64,000 nucleotides of DNA from Cytauxzoon felis (Eukaryota > Apicomplexa > Aconoidasida > Piroplasmida > Theileriidae): contig JAIQCW010000336.1 in assembly GCA_020283715.1 (NCBI GenBank), positions 1 to 64,000 of the forward strand. Direction: 5' to 3'. The notes under the pieces are model-generated. The model had not been told where the DNA came from and searched no databases. It was given only the letters and a program-made list of their open reading frames with translations. Each line of letters begins with the position of its first letter. The first letter of the stretch is position 1. This document shows positions 1 through 10,259 of this stretch, in pieces. A program made the translations under genes and the position numbers.

Positions 1-1989
1 AGAAGATGGTGCTAAGGATGTGTTGGATGTAACCTCAAGTGGAAGTGGAACCCGTAGCTGATCTCAGGGAAGCGGAGGGGGAGGTAAATAGAGAAGCTGT
101 CTGCAAGACGACCTCAGGTGGAACGGCGAGTGGAAAAGAGGTTGATGGATAGTAATATATAAATGTACATTGGTATTTTCGTTAGGATACACTAAAATAT
201 ATAAAACATACAGTAAATTCTATAAGTTTTTTATCTAATGCAAATTCTATCCTTTGAAATGGCTCAATATCATATCTATATTTAGTATGATGTAATTTTT
301 TTATTTACATACTGCGTTACAAATGTAAATGCTGATCCTGTTCTACCGGCTCTTGCTGTTCTTCCTACTCTGTGAATATAATCTTTAGAACTTTGTGGTA
401 TATCAAAATTAATTACCAAATCAACAGATGGTATATCCAAACCTCTACTACCGACATCGGTTACAACTAAAATTTTATATTTTCCAGATTTAAAATTATG
501 TAATGAATTCAATCTTAGATTCTGTGACATTTTACCGTGCAAGCAAACCTACAAATATAAACATCAACTTTTGAATCATTAAATACCGTAGTAAACTTCA
601 GTTGCTTTAAATATAATGCACATTTTTCTGCAGTCATACATGTATTACAAAAAATCATAACAGTATATCCATCAAAATGCCATAATAACGATGATAAATA
701 TGTCCATTTAAACTTTAATGGAATCAACAAATACTTTTGAACCAACAAATCCGACGTAGAATACTTAGTACTAACAGATATCTGAAATAAAGTATAAACA
801 ACCAAATAGAAACAAATTCACAGAAGTGTTATCCATAACATCATTAATATATGCAACCTATAAGTTTAGGTTACAGCCACTAATTCTCTTGCAGAGAGAT
901 CTCCACCTGAGGTCCTTCCACTAGGCGTGATGCCTCTTCCTTTTACATCCCCCTCCGCTTCCCTGAGATCAGCTGCGGGTTCCACTCGAGGTTACATTAC
1001 TACACTTCTGCCACGATCTCTGGAAGTGGCTCTACTCTTTAGAGATAGGCAAATAGAGAAGCTGTCTGCAGGACGAAGAAAGGTGGATTGGATCTCAGGT
1101 GGAGAGCTATCTGTAAGACGAAATAGGGCAAATCGGATAATAACAACACATTCACTGCCGTTACTTCGAATTCTAGTAACAAACCTTTACAGGTTTAATT
1201 AACGAAACTTTTTGTAATTTTGCTACTTTTGATGTCATCGTGGCGGAGAATAGATATGTTTTTCTATCTTTTGGTAAGGCCTAATGATTAATTGTAATAG
1301 TTGAACATAGAACATACATTTATAATTTTATCTAATGCTTCATCGAAATCCATTGATAGTATACGATCAGCTTCATCTAATACTAAATATTTAACGGATG
1401 ATATTGAAAATCCTTTGGTATTTTCTAGATGATCTGCTAATCTGCCTGGTGATCCAACAATTACGTGTGGTTTTTTGGCTAATTGCAAAGCTTGCGAAAC
1501 CATATCCAATCCACCAAGAATTATACAGATATCTAATGCGATAGAAGAACCAAGTGCTTTAAATTGTTCTGTAATTTGTACACATAATTCTCTAGTTGGA
1601 GCCAACACTAGACAATATAATCTTTGAGGGTTATTTAATAATGATTGTAGGATTGGTATAGTAAATGCTGCGGTTTTACCTGAACCTGTCTCAGCTAATC
1701 CTATTATATCATTGCCCTGTAATGCTAATGGTATAGCTTCAATCTGTATTTTCGTAGGTGTCTTCCATCCCAATTCCTTGCAGGCTAAGCATAACTCAGG
1801 GCAAACACCTAAATCCTTAAATGTTACTTCAGTATTATTACTTTCATCCTCCTCAATGACATTATCAACCTTAGATTTACGATCCAATGAAGCCATCAAA
1901 CGTGATTTATATGCCTCCAATTGTGCATCAGAATCTGAGATATCTGTATCCGAAGAAAAATCTCCTGTAGTCTTGCCATTGTTGGTCAT
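1..1989 (-). CDS. DDX47: DEAD-box RNA helicase DDX47/RRP3-like, partial
   Basis: ATP-dependent nucleolar RNA helicase of the Rrp3/DDX47 type, expected to act in 18S rRNA maturation. The start is the ATG at 1989. Exons resolved by splice motifs and frame are 1989-1318, 1280-1185, 781-587, 548-313 and 275-212. The gene then enters an intron that runs off the left edge, so the C-terminus is missing. Visible motifs are the Q-motif region, AETGSGKT (motif I), PTRELC (Ia), DEAD in [10 protein letters not shown] (II), SATMTSK (III), ARGLD-like SRGLDIP (V) and [11 protein letters not shown] (VI). Family assignment rests on the context of [13 protein letters not shown] and LIKPVK followed by VSTKYS, which match DDX47. 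Short introns are 37-39 nt. The long intron (1184-782) carries an interspersed mosaic repeat. Family identity is secure; the exact 3' end lies outside the window. Confidence 0.93.
30..140. repeat. mosaic interspersed repeat copy
   Basis: Reads T, inverted C1, inverted S2, T, inverted S3 (modules as defined in the summary). It lies in the last visible intron of the DDX47-like gene. Confidence 0.85.
849..1120. repeat. mosaic interspersed repeat copy with extra left flank
   Basis: Contains T, S4, C1, T, H and an S2-like slot, and occupies most of intron 3 of the DDX47-like gene. Its left flank (849-905, including TTACAGCCACTAATTCT) recurs at 17469-17530, so the unit is longer than the common core. 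Confidence 0.88.
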
Positions 1990-2295
1990 TGTTTATTTAA
2001 ACCCTTAGATTACGATGTTAGTGGATTCTGTTTAATACCTTATACAAGAGATAACTATGGGGAGGTGGATGTATTAAATTAATCATTATTTCATCGATAA
2101 TTCAAGAAGATTATCATTAAATTGAATCTTCAATAATTTAAAAAGTAAGTTTCTATCATTTTTTGTGAATTTACATAAATTTTCGACCATGAGTCCCAAC
2201 ACTACTGTACAGTTAAACTAGTGTTATATTTAATTTACTTCACATCCATCTTCTTATAGCTTCTTGGTATTTATTAATCCAAGATTTAATTTAAA

Positions 2296-2689
2296 ATGTC
2301 ATCAAGTACGTTTTTTTGTATCAACTGAAGTAAAAAAATTTTAGGAAAGGAACCTCAAGTGGATGTTGAGGACAAGGACTGCCCATCTGGGCCACTGTCT
2401 ATACTCGAAGATTCTGTTAAAAATAACACTCAAGTACTTATAAATTGTCGTAATAATCGCAAAATATTAGCAAGAGTTTGTTGATTTTTATGGATTATAT
2501 TGTATTAATTCTCAGGTTAAAGCATTTGATAGACATTGTAACATGATACTTACCGATGCTCGTGAAATGTGGACTGAGATCACAAAAGGTAGTGGTAATA
2601 AACAGAAGTTTATCAACCGTGATCGTTTCATCTCAAGACTGTTCCTTAGAGGTGACTCAGTAATCGTCGTACTTAGAAATCCGAAATAA
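2296..2689 (+). CDS. SNRPD2: Small nuclear ribonucleoprotein Sm D2
   Basis: Core spliceosomal Sm protein; D2 pairs with D1 in the heptameric ring on U1, U2, U4 and U5 snRNAs. Three exons were resolved: 2296-2305, 2345-2475 and 2516-2689, with introns of about 40 nt. The first exon is only 10 nt. The Sm1 motif spans the residues around [20 protein letters not shown] and the Sm2 motif is [13 protein letters not shown] at the C-terminus. The length of about 104 residues fits the D2 family. The start is the only ATG giving a continuous splice-corrected frame. The gene lies between divergent DDX47 and the VPS11 gene on the same strand. Confidence 0.93.
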
Positions 2690-2975
2690 AATTGAGCATG
2701 GCGAAGAGAAACGTAGTACCTACCTGATATAATGAGGGTAGAAGTATGACTGCAACAGAGTACCTAAAGTAATTATAGAGTGGTACCATAATATCACCGA
2801 TGATCGTCTTATAATCAAGCAAAATGTTAACAGTTAATATTAATCTATTAATTAGTTAATATATACATTTCTATTCTTACACATCTCTTCATCTCTCTGA
2901 TACGCTATCGCCCACTATGTTGATGCAGATGATTATCATTATTAATGTAGTAATGGCCCAAAAATATATATTAAA

Positions 2976-5900
2976 ATGTCGATAAAAAATGTCCGATTTG
3001 CGTCATTTTGTATTTCTAGAAAAACATCTTGTGAATATAGAGAATACGGGTATGTCTATTATGTGCCAAAACTCATAATTTATAATTGGATATAGCCGGC
3101 GCTAAATTGAATATATCATCAATAAATGATGTAACAAGTAGTGATTTATTGCTATTCTTATTGGAATCAACGGGTATAGTACATTTAGCATTTAAAAAAT
3201 TAGGTGATGATAATGTCTTAACATGTATATCATTTAAATCTTTTGAATTTGAAGGTGTTAATGTATTTTTTTGCAATGAAAATCAATTTTTAATTACGCT
3301 TGGGTATGTTCAATATTTCATTTGTCCTTTAAACCTATAGGAAAGATAATGATGTCGAAGGCGTTAAATTCAATGTCTATAACGTACCATGCCTGCCGGA
3401 AATACGTAAAAATCCAATTATACCAAAACTTACCATATCAATACCATTAATCGTTAATGATAACTTCAAATTCCAAGATGTAATCAAAATCGCAATCTCA
3501 AATTCAACACATCTCATCGCAGTAAGTTATCCACTAAGCGAATCCGATAAACGAGCCGTATTCTACCAACAGTACGATGCAATTCCACTTGAGGTCAGTC
3601 CTGCCGTCAGCTTCTCTATTTACTTCCCCTTCCAGCTCCCATAGATCGCTTCCAGGTATTCCGCTTGAGGTTATAATCACAATCTCATCTTCGCCACGAT
3701 CTCAGGGAGTGGCTATACTCTTTAGAGATAGGTAATTGGAAGGGGCTCCACGCCTAGTGGAAGACGACATCAGGTGTAATGGCTAGTGGGATAAGACGAT
3801 GTAACATAAGGTGAATAGCTATCTCGGGGCGAATACCAGTTGATGTATTAAATTTATATTCTCTTTTACAGATTGCTGTAAAACCTAATATTATTTATAT
3901 TTATCGCAATTATATACCTCTTATGAATATTGAAGGTGATAAATCCATATTAAAAATAAAGTTCGTTGAATATTCTATATCACCCAAAATTTGTTTACAG
4001 CCTTCAAGAATATGATGATAAGGTTAAAGGTGACGTAATAAATGATATTCATATATTGAATCCCATGGGCATAGATGTGTTATTTATATCAATGAAGAAT
4101 ATCATATTGTCATTTGAAGTTGCAGATCAAGTAGAATTAATCTTTAGTGAATATAGTAAGGTGGAATATGGTATATCATGTAAGATGTTGGATGATGAAT
4201 GTGTATCGATATATAAGAAGAATAATGAGATTAATATTTATAATATAAGACTGGGTAATGTAATAAATATAATCAAACTATATAATGATGATATAAACTG
4301 TAACTTTATATGCCCGTATAAGAATTACGTGGCGATTGGTACGTGTAATAACACATCTATGGCGACTTTAGTAAAAGTACAATCGGTTGTAATTGGCATG
4401 GAATATGTTGGGTATATAAATTATATAAATAATATTGAGCATATAACAAATTGTACTAATAATCTGTACATTATAACACGATCTAGTAATGGAAATGATA
4501 TTTTGGTGTTTAAACTTAAGAACAAGAATTTTTACAAAAGAATTAATATGTTGATTAATAAGAGACTGTTTAATTGGTGTATTAAATTATGTGAAGTTGA
4601 AAATAGAAGTGATAATGAAATTAAAACTTTATATAAAATTTATGGCGACTGGCTTTATAACAAGCCCAATTATAAAGAATGTATAAATGCATACTGTCTA
4701 GCTGGTAATATTATTGAGCCATCATATGTAATCGAAAAGTTTATCACCATTAATTATAAATTACATCTCTATAATTATCTATTGTATTTGCACCAATCTA
4801 AATTGGACAATACTATTTATACAGTGCTGTTGGTCAAGTGTCTACAATCGTTGTATGATAACAATGATACTCAATATGAAGTGTTATTGAAAGATTTTAT
4901 CAGCGAATTTGGTTCAACTCATTCGGAGAAAATTAAATTGTCGTTGAAGTACATTAGGAGCAGCGGTGCATATGAATTCGCAAAGATAATTTCACTCATA
5001 TTGAAGGACGAACTTGAATACGTTGATATATTAATCGATGATTACAATAACTTTAACGACGCTTTCGTACATTTAAATGATACCAGTAATCAGATTATAT
5101 CATCAGTCATACTCAAGCATGGAAGAAAATTGGCAAAAGCAGATAGAGAAGAATTATTGAAGCTCATACATAGAGTTTTTAAAGCTAATTATACATCCAA
5201 AACCAAGCTCTGGGGTTTATCTACCGTAGATATTCTTACAGCTCCACCTGAGGTTACAACCACCTCTTCCACTCGCCGTGGTGACTCCTCCAATTCACTC
5301 CCCATAAACGGTATAACCACTCCCGGAGATCGTGACGGTGAACAAGGTATGGATTGGGCCTCATGTGGAGTTAGTGCTGTACCTCAGGTGGAACCCGCAG
5401 CTGATCTACGGGAAGCGGAGGGGGAAGTAAATAGAGAAGCTCCATGCAATGGAAAAGATGAACCTCTTGTCGAACCTGTTTCCAAAACTGATCCTGGAGG
5501 GAACTATCCTCAGTATAAAGGAGGTAAAGGACCAATTTATATAAAAGATTCATCTTTTGGCGATGAAAAAATATTATATACATTTGATGAAGTAAGTTTA
5601 CCTCATGTAGACAATATAATGACTCCATTTCTCATAGAATTCTACTACGTATAATCATTCGGCTTCTCTTTCAATCGATGATATGGTGCGTATATTTCCA
5701 TTGGATGATGATTTTCTATTGGATATAACCGATGTGGATGAAGAGTGCAATACGATCCTATTCTTCTCTATAAAATTGGACATACTATTTAGTGATTTAA
5801 ATTTAAATGAGAATAAAATATGGAAATTGTTAAATAATAATACAAAATCTACAGAATATCAAATGATCGCATTGTTGTTGTGTCTAATTTATAAATATAA

Positions 5901-7155
5901 ACGCGGTGCCAATGCCATGGCTATAAAATTAGGATATTATCATCTTCCTCTCATCATTACCGAATCTGACGATAAATTCAATCTACTTGAATACGCACTT
6001 CATTACGGCTATAACGAACCTACATTATGGATCGGTATACTTACCATACTCAGGTTTGTTTCCGAATCATTATCACAACTGAGGCTTATCTACCAATGTT
6101 CCACTCGCCGTGGAGGCCTCTTCCACCTGAGGTTACAACCTTATCTTCGTCCTGCCGTCAGCTTCTCTATTTACCTATCTCTAAAGAGTAGAGCCACTCC
6201 CAGAGATCGTGGCGAAATATCCGAGACGATCTATGGGAGTCGAGGTGAGGTAAATAAGAAGGCCACCACGGCGAGTGGAAAGGAGAGTAGTACTGGACCT
6301 CAAGTGGAACCCGCAGCTGATCTCAGGGAAGCGGAGGGGGAGATAAATGAAGGAGCTGTCTACAAGACAACCTCAGGTGGAGTGGAAGAGGTGAAGGTAG
6401 TGATTGGACCTCTAGTGGAGCGTGGAATTCTCCTCCAAAATTTTCTCCGTCTTCAGTCGACCTATTTTTTCATCTGATGCAAGAAAAATATTTTTTTAAT
6501 ACCCACCGTAGATAGTGCCTCACACACTGTTTCATTATATTTACTATTATATAAATGTTATATACAGTACATTATATAATGACATGGATATGATAAGGGA
6601 GTCGTTGCAGCATATACAGAATTATAAATTATTATCATTTCCTACGCTGATAAATATATTTAAAGATCACCGCTATTTGACTTTTGCATATGTAAAGGTG
6701 ATTAATTCATGGATACAATGTAATTTTTTATAGGATTATTTAAGACAGGAGTTCAAGAGGATAGATGAAAATATAATAGAGTGTAAGAAGGATATACATC
6801 AGAATAATATGGAGCGTGATAAGATAAATAATGATTTACAGATTTTACAACATTCACATATAATAATAAACAATATAAATTGTTCTAACTGTGGTTTACA
6901 TTTAGAACTGCCGTGTTTACATTTCTATTGTAAACATTCATACCATGTGTATTGCGTTAGTCAGCACGGTAATTGTCCTAAATGTATAAAACATATTAAA
7001 GTTTGTTTAAATATATTTATAAATCATACGTCATATAATAGGATGATCCAAATCGCTCTGATAAAAATGCTGATTTTCAAGATAATTTTTTTAAATTCCT
7101 AAGTGGTTCAACTGATCCATTCGATTATATATCGCAATACTTTAATTATTATTAA
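2976..7155 (+). CDS. VPS11: Vacuolar protein sorting-associated protein 11 (VPS11)
   Basis: Core subunit of the HOPS/CORVET tethering complexes and a RING protein; in Apicomplexa the complex also serves traffic to secretory organelles (family knowledge). The gene is multi-exon. The N-terminal beta-propeller region is encoded at 2976-4500. The clathrin-repeat region (5' part about 4560-5220, with LYKIYGDWLYNKPNYKECI and EPSYVIEKFITI) aligns in order with animal VPS11. The second helical part is at 5690-6055 (EYQMIALLL, EPTLWIGIL), followed by YVK spliced to DYLRQEF and a C-terminal RING at 6878-6985 (CSNCG, CLHFYCKHSYH, CPKC). The end at 7153-7155 follows an exon encoding QYFNYY. Three long introns contain mosaic repeats. 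The donor near 3596 appears to lie inside a repeat end. The 5' exon junction near 3025-3075 is uncertain. Identity is strong; the exact exon ends are approximate. Confidence 0.9.
3584..3803. repeat. mosaic interspersed repeat copy
   Basis: T, S1, C2, T, H, S4 in a VPS11 intron. The left terminus CCACTTGAG/GTCAGT coincides with the only donor that keeps frame with the next exon, so the last codons of the upstream exon seem to be repeat-derived. Confidence 0.85.
5243..5480. repeat. mosaic interspersed repeat copy
   Basis: T, S3, inverted H variant, T, inverted C1, S5. It lies between coding segments of VPS11. The reading frame stays open across the copy, so it could be retained as well as spliced. 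Confidence 0.85.
6097..6423. repeat. mosaic interspersed repeat copy
   Basis: S3, T, S1, inverted H, inverted S3, T, inverted C1, S2-like, T. One of the longest copies, in the VPS11 intron between the EPTLWIGIL exon and the RESLQHI exon. Confidence 0.88.
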
Positions 7156-7813
7156 ATTTAATATTAATTATTTTAATCCATACATATGTATATTATTTAT
7201 CATTACTGCACCATATTCATAGGTCCCCCATACAAACCCCACTAAAATATGTTAATTTCTGGAATTAAGATTAAGCTTAATAACATGCAGGATTAATAAT
7301 ACTGTTCTAAAATCGATTGATGTAATATGTGTTTTAATGGATTTTTATGCATTGGATCAATGTGATTATTATTATAATTTAGTAATGTATCACCAGGCGA
7401 CTTCGAGAATGGTTGACTAAATAGATGTAATTGTATTAGTTAAAAGATAAAAGACACGAAAGAATATGTTAGTTACAAGTATAATTTACTATTGTTGATG
7501 ATGTTTAATAAAATATATTGAAGATTTTCCACTTTATATATGGGGTTATTATGAAGTAAGATTGACTCAGACATAACAAATCTAATATTTGCCGGAATTC
7601 AGCGTATCTATTCAAAGTATGTAAGTAAGGTGGTTGACAACTATAGTAATTTATGTGTAAATTATATTAATTTTGTTACACGCAGGATCAACATTATTTA
7701 CCGGAAGAGACATTTGGTACTGAATGAAAAGAACTGAAGAGAAAAAACGGAATTGTGGAATACAGTTTTAATTATCACATAACTACATCACAACTTTATA
7801 AGATCAATAACTT
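7156..7813. other. intergenic stretch without a recognisable gene
   Basis: AT-rich DNA between the VPS11 stop and the C-terminal end of a family pseudogene on the other strand. Only short open stretches are present, none with splice-consistent coding continuity or a recognisable motif. Confidence 0.6.
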
Positions 7814-8374
7814 CTATAAAAATCGTTGTCTATATCCGGTAAACATAGTAAGCACCATTGTTGTTAACATGAGGAGTACATTAAATTGTGAGACAGGATC
7901 ATTGAAAAAATCTCCTTGTAATCCACCGCCGGCAAATCCAACAGCCTCTAAAGTCTTCTGTACTGTACTAAAGAATACACATAGTGTTCCCGTTCTCATA
8001 TTATGGTTCAAAAAGAATTTTCCAATTTTACCATCAGGAAAGTGTATTATAGAAAAGAATATTACAATACATGAAAAATAAGGGATAATAAAGACCCACG
8101 TAAGATGCCACAATGCATGTAAATTATCTCTCTTTTCAATTTGATGAACATACCATCTACCATTCGGTCCAAATGCTGGTTTACTAGCATCTGTAGAATA
8201 ATAATCAATATCCAGTAACAAAATGATAGATTTGAAATGGATGAAACTAACAAATCCACTCATAAATATACTGATATCGCCTAACCATTCTTTACATTCT
8301 ATATTAGATTTAAAGTATGCCAAAAAGAAGTAACAACAACAGAGATTGACACATCCCAAATTTGATAATGGCAT
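7814..8374 (-). pseudogene. C-terminal remnant of the multi-TM (Tpr-like) family
   Basis: The open frame encodes the family's C-terminal hallmark: GPNGRWY, a membrane segment, IIHFPDGKIGKFF, then TLEAVGFAGGGLQ and FNVLLML. It therefore corresponds to the last third of the proteins at 59179-60843 and 48924-51800. The N-terminal and central parts are absent. Residues resembling DLWVSSIPNL are found in a second frame around 8200-8280, which indicates a frameshift. A family-type upstream motif survives at 8451-8497. This looks like an internally deleted and frame-broken copy. It could conceivably still be expressed as a short membrane protein, but that is less likely. Confidence 0.75.
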
Positions 8375-8450
8375 TATATAGAGTCATCTCCACAGATCTA
8401 ATGCATCTCCCTTGATTCAACACATCTTCACCCGTTACTTCCATCGGCTT

Positions 8451-8497
8451 GTTCCATCTTTACTCCAAATTGTCGCTGTCTAGTTATTTAAAGAAAA
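8451..8497 (-). promoter_or_regulatory. degenerate copy of the multi-TM family upstream motif
   Basis: Read on the minus strand it contains TTTCTTTAAATAAC, then ACAATTTGGAGTAAAGA, matching in order the motif upstream of the genes starting at 42815 and 48924. It lies just upstream of the remnant at 7814-8374. Confidence 0.6.
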
Positions 8498-10147
8498 TGG
8501 AACATTTATATATTAAAATGGAATTATTGTGCGATGTATAATATAATTAATATCTAGTATAAATATTAATAATGGAAATTATATCGGCGATACATAGAAT
8601 ATTCAGCGATTCCATTTATAATTAGCATTATGTGATATTTTTAAATCCAATAGAATATAAAACAACCCGCAATGTTCTGTGACATTTGTACTATTTAGCT
8701 AAATCCAGGAATGTAACGGATAGTCTCCTAACGTATTAAATCAAATAATAAGACTTTATTACATACAACACTACCCTCATCAGACTGTCTTTGTTAAAAT
8801 TAATCATTGATACATTTCTGCTACTCATGATATCATGTTTAAATTACATAAATATTGATTCATCAAATGTTGGAAATTGATGCGACATATAGTGACGATA
8901 CGTCGCATAATACCATGGTGGTGAATACACTTAGTTTCCATTTATGTTAATTGTGTGTAATAAAAGTAATATATTAGCTAATATTTATTTTCAAGTAATT
9001 TTATAAAATTGTTATTTGAAATTTCATATATTTAATTGAAAAATTAAGTTTCTATACTTTTATGTATGTACTTATAATCACTCGAATATAATGAGGGATA
9101 AATACACATATAATAAATCATTCGGTCTATTATCATCAAATGTAATGAGGAATAACATTTTACTATTCCCTAATGGTTAATTATTACACCAATGCCTACC
9201 TTTAGGATGTCACTCTCTAATAGTATGAAGCAATCTCTCCCATTATAGTATATGTATTATAAGGATTTATCTCTACCCTGATATTAGTTGTAACTTCAAA
9301 TGTATAGAGGATGTTTGGGTCTGAGGTTGAAGTATAAAAGTTAATTAAATCGCGAGTCCATGGATTTAACGTGGATTGCATACTCTCCAATTGATGATTG
9401 ATTTCCGTCTCATCATATCGCATTTATATGATTTCATATTTATTAATGAGGTATACTTTCCTCTTTGAGCTGTACATTAATTTAAATATTTAATTTTGAA
9501 CTCTATGGTATGTAGGATATGTAACATATTTTAATGAATTTAATAGGATATGCAGATCATGCAGTATTTAAATGTGGATATGAGAAGATTATTGTCTAAT
9601 TTACTTAATCAATTGTAATATCATCAATATTATAAATTATAATTCTTAGATTATGGGGAAATTATAGGAACTCCTCATTTCGTTGGGGGGTCCCATCAAT
9701 TATATTTTTTTATTGTTCCATCATACCTCGTACTATATTCTAAACATCATTACATCATTATATGATGTTGTTTAATCTTAATCACAGTTAATTTTTTTTA
9801 CTGTATGTCTATGACATAACATATGTATATTAAATGTGGTGATTATAATTATAGGTTTGTGTCTTATATTATTTATTTACTGTATCATATTTTGCTCTCA
9901 ATTGTGATTGTTGGATGAGTGTTTGTTTAGTGAAATGGGTATCCAACAGTTCAATCACTATGTAATTATGGATTGGTTTGTCTAGAACAAGCGATGAGCC
10001 ATTGAGACTTGAAATTTATCTAGATTCGTAGTTACGCACACTTTCAGTCATGAAATGACATAATGCTGAGAATTGTGGATGATAATGGTAACACCACTTG
10101 AGCATTAATAGATGATCGATAATGTTGGAAATAAATATTATTAGATC
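8498..10147. other. long AT-rich intergenic region
   Basis: About 1.65 kb with no convincing gene. The longest open frame on the minus strand (9217-9423, 68 codons) shows no family motif, no acceptable splice partners and ordinary local composition. The region separates the decayed family fragment from the intact family gene starting at 10260. Confidence 0.55.
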
Positions 10148-10175
10148 ATATAAATTATGGGGGTATAACTTCTGA
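10148..10175 (+). promoter_or_regulatory. possible diverged family upstream motif
   Basis: ATAAATTATGGGGGTATAAC resembles the TTTAAATAAnnGGGAGGGGATAA block found nearer the start codon of other family genes. It sits about 85-110 bases upstream of the ATG at 10260. Confidence 0.35.
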
Positions 10176-10259
10176 TTAACGCTAATAGTAACTGGAATTG
10201 ACCACAATGATGGAAGTAATGGGAACTTGGAGTAGGATGTACTCATATGATGTTTTATC

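Noticed and set aside
927..1202. Plus-strand open frame of 91 codons in the DDX47 intron
   Set aside because: It consists of the mosaic repeat. The same residue strings ([14 protein letters not shown]) arise wherever the repeat modules are read in this frame.
5371..5628. Minus-strand 85-codon frame inside VPS11
   Set aside because: Antisense to VPS11 and the repeat; no independent support.
9217..9423. 68-codon minus-strand frame in a large intergenic region
   Set aside because: No homologous motif, no neighbouring exons with matching splice sites, and one frame of this length is expected by chance in 1.7 kb.
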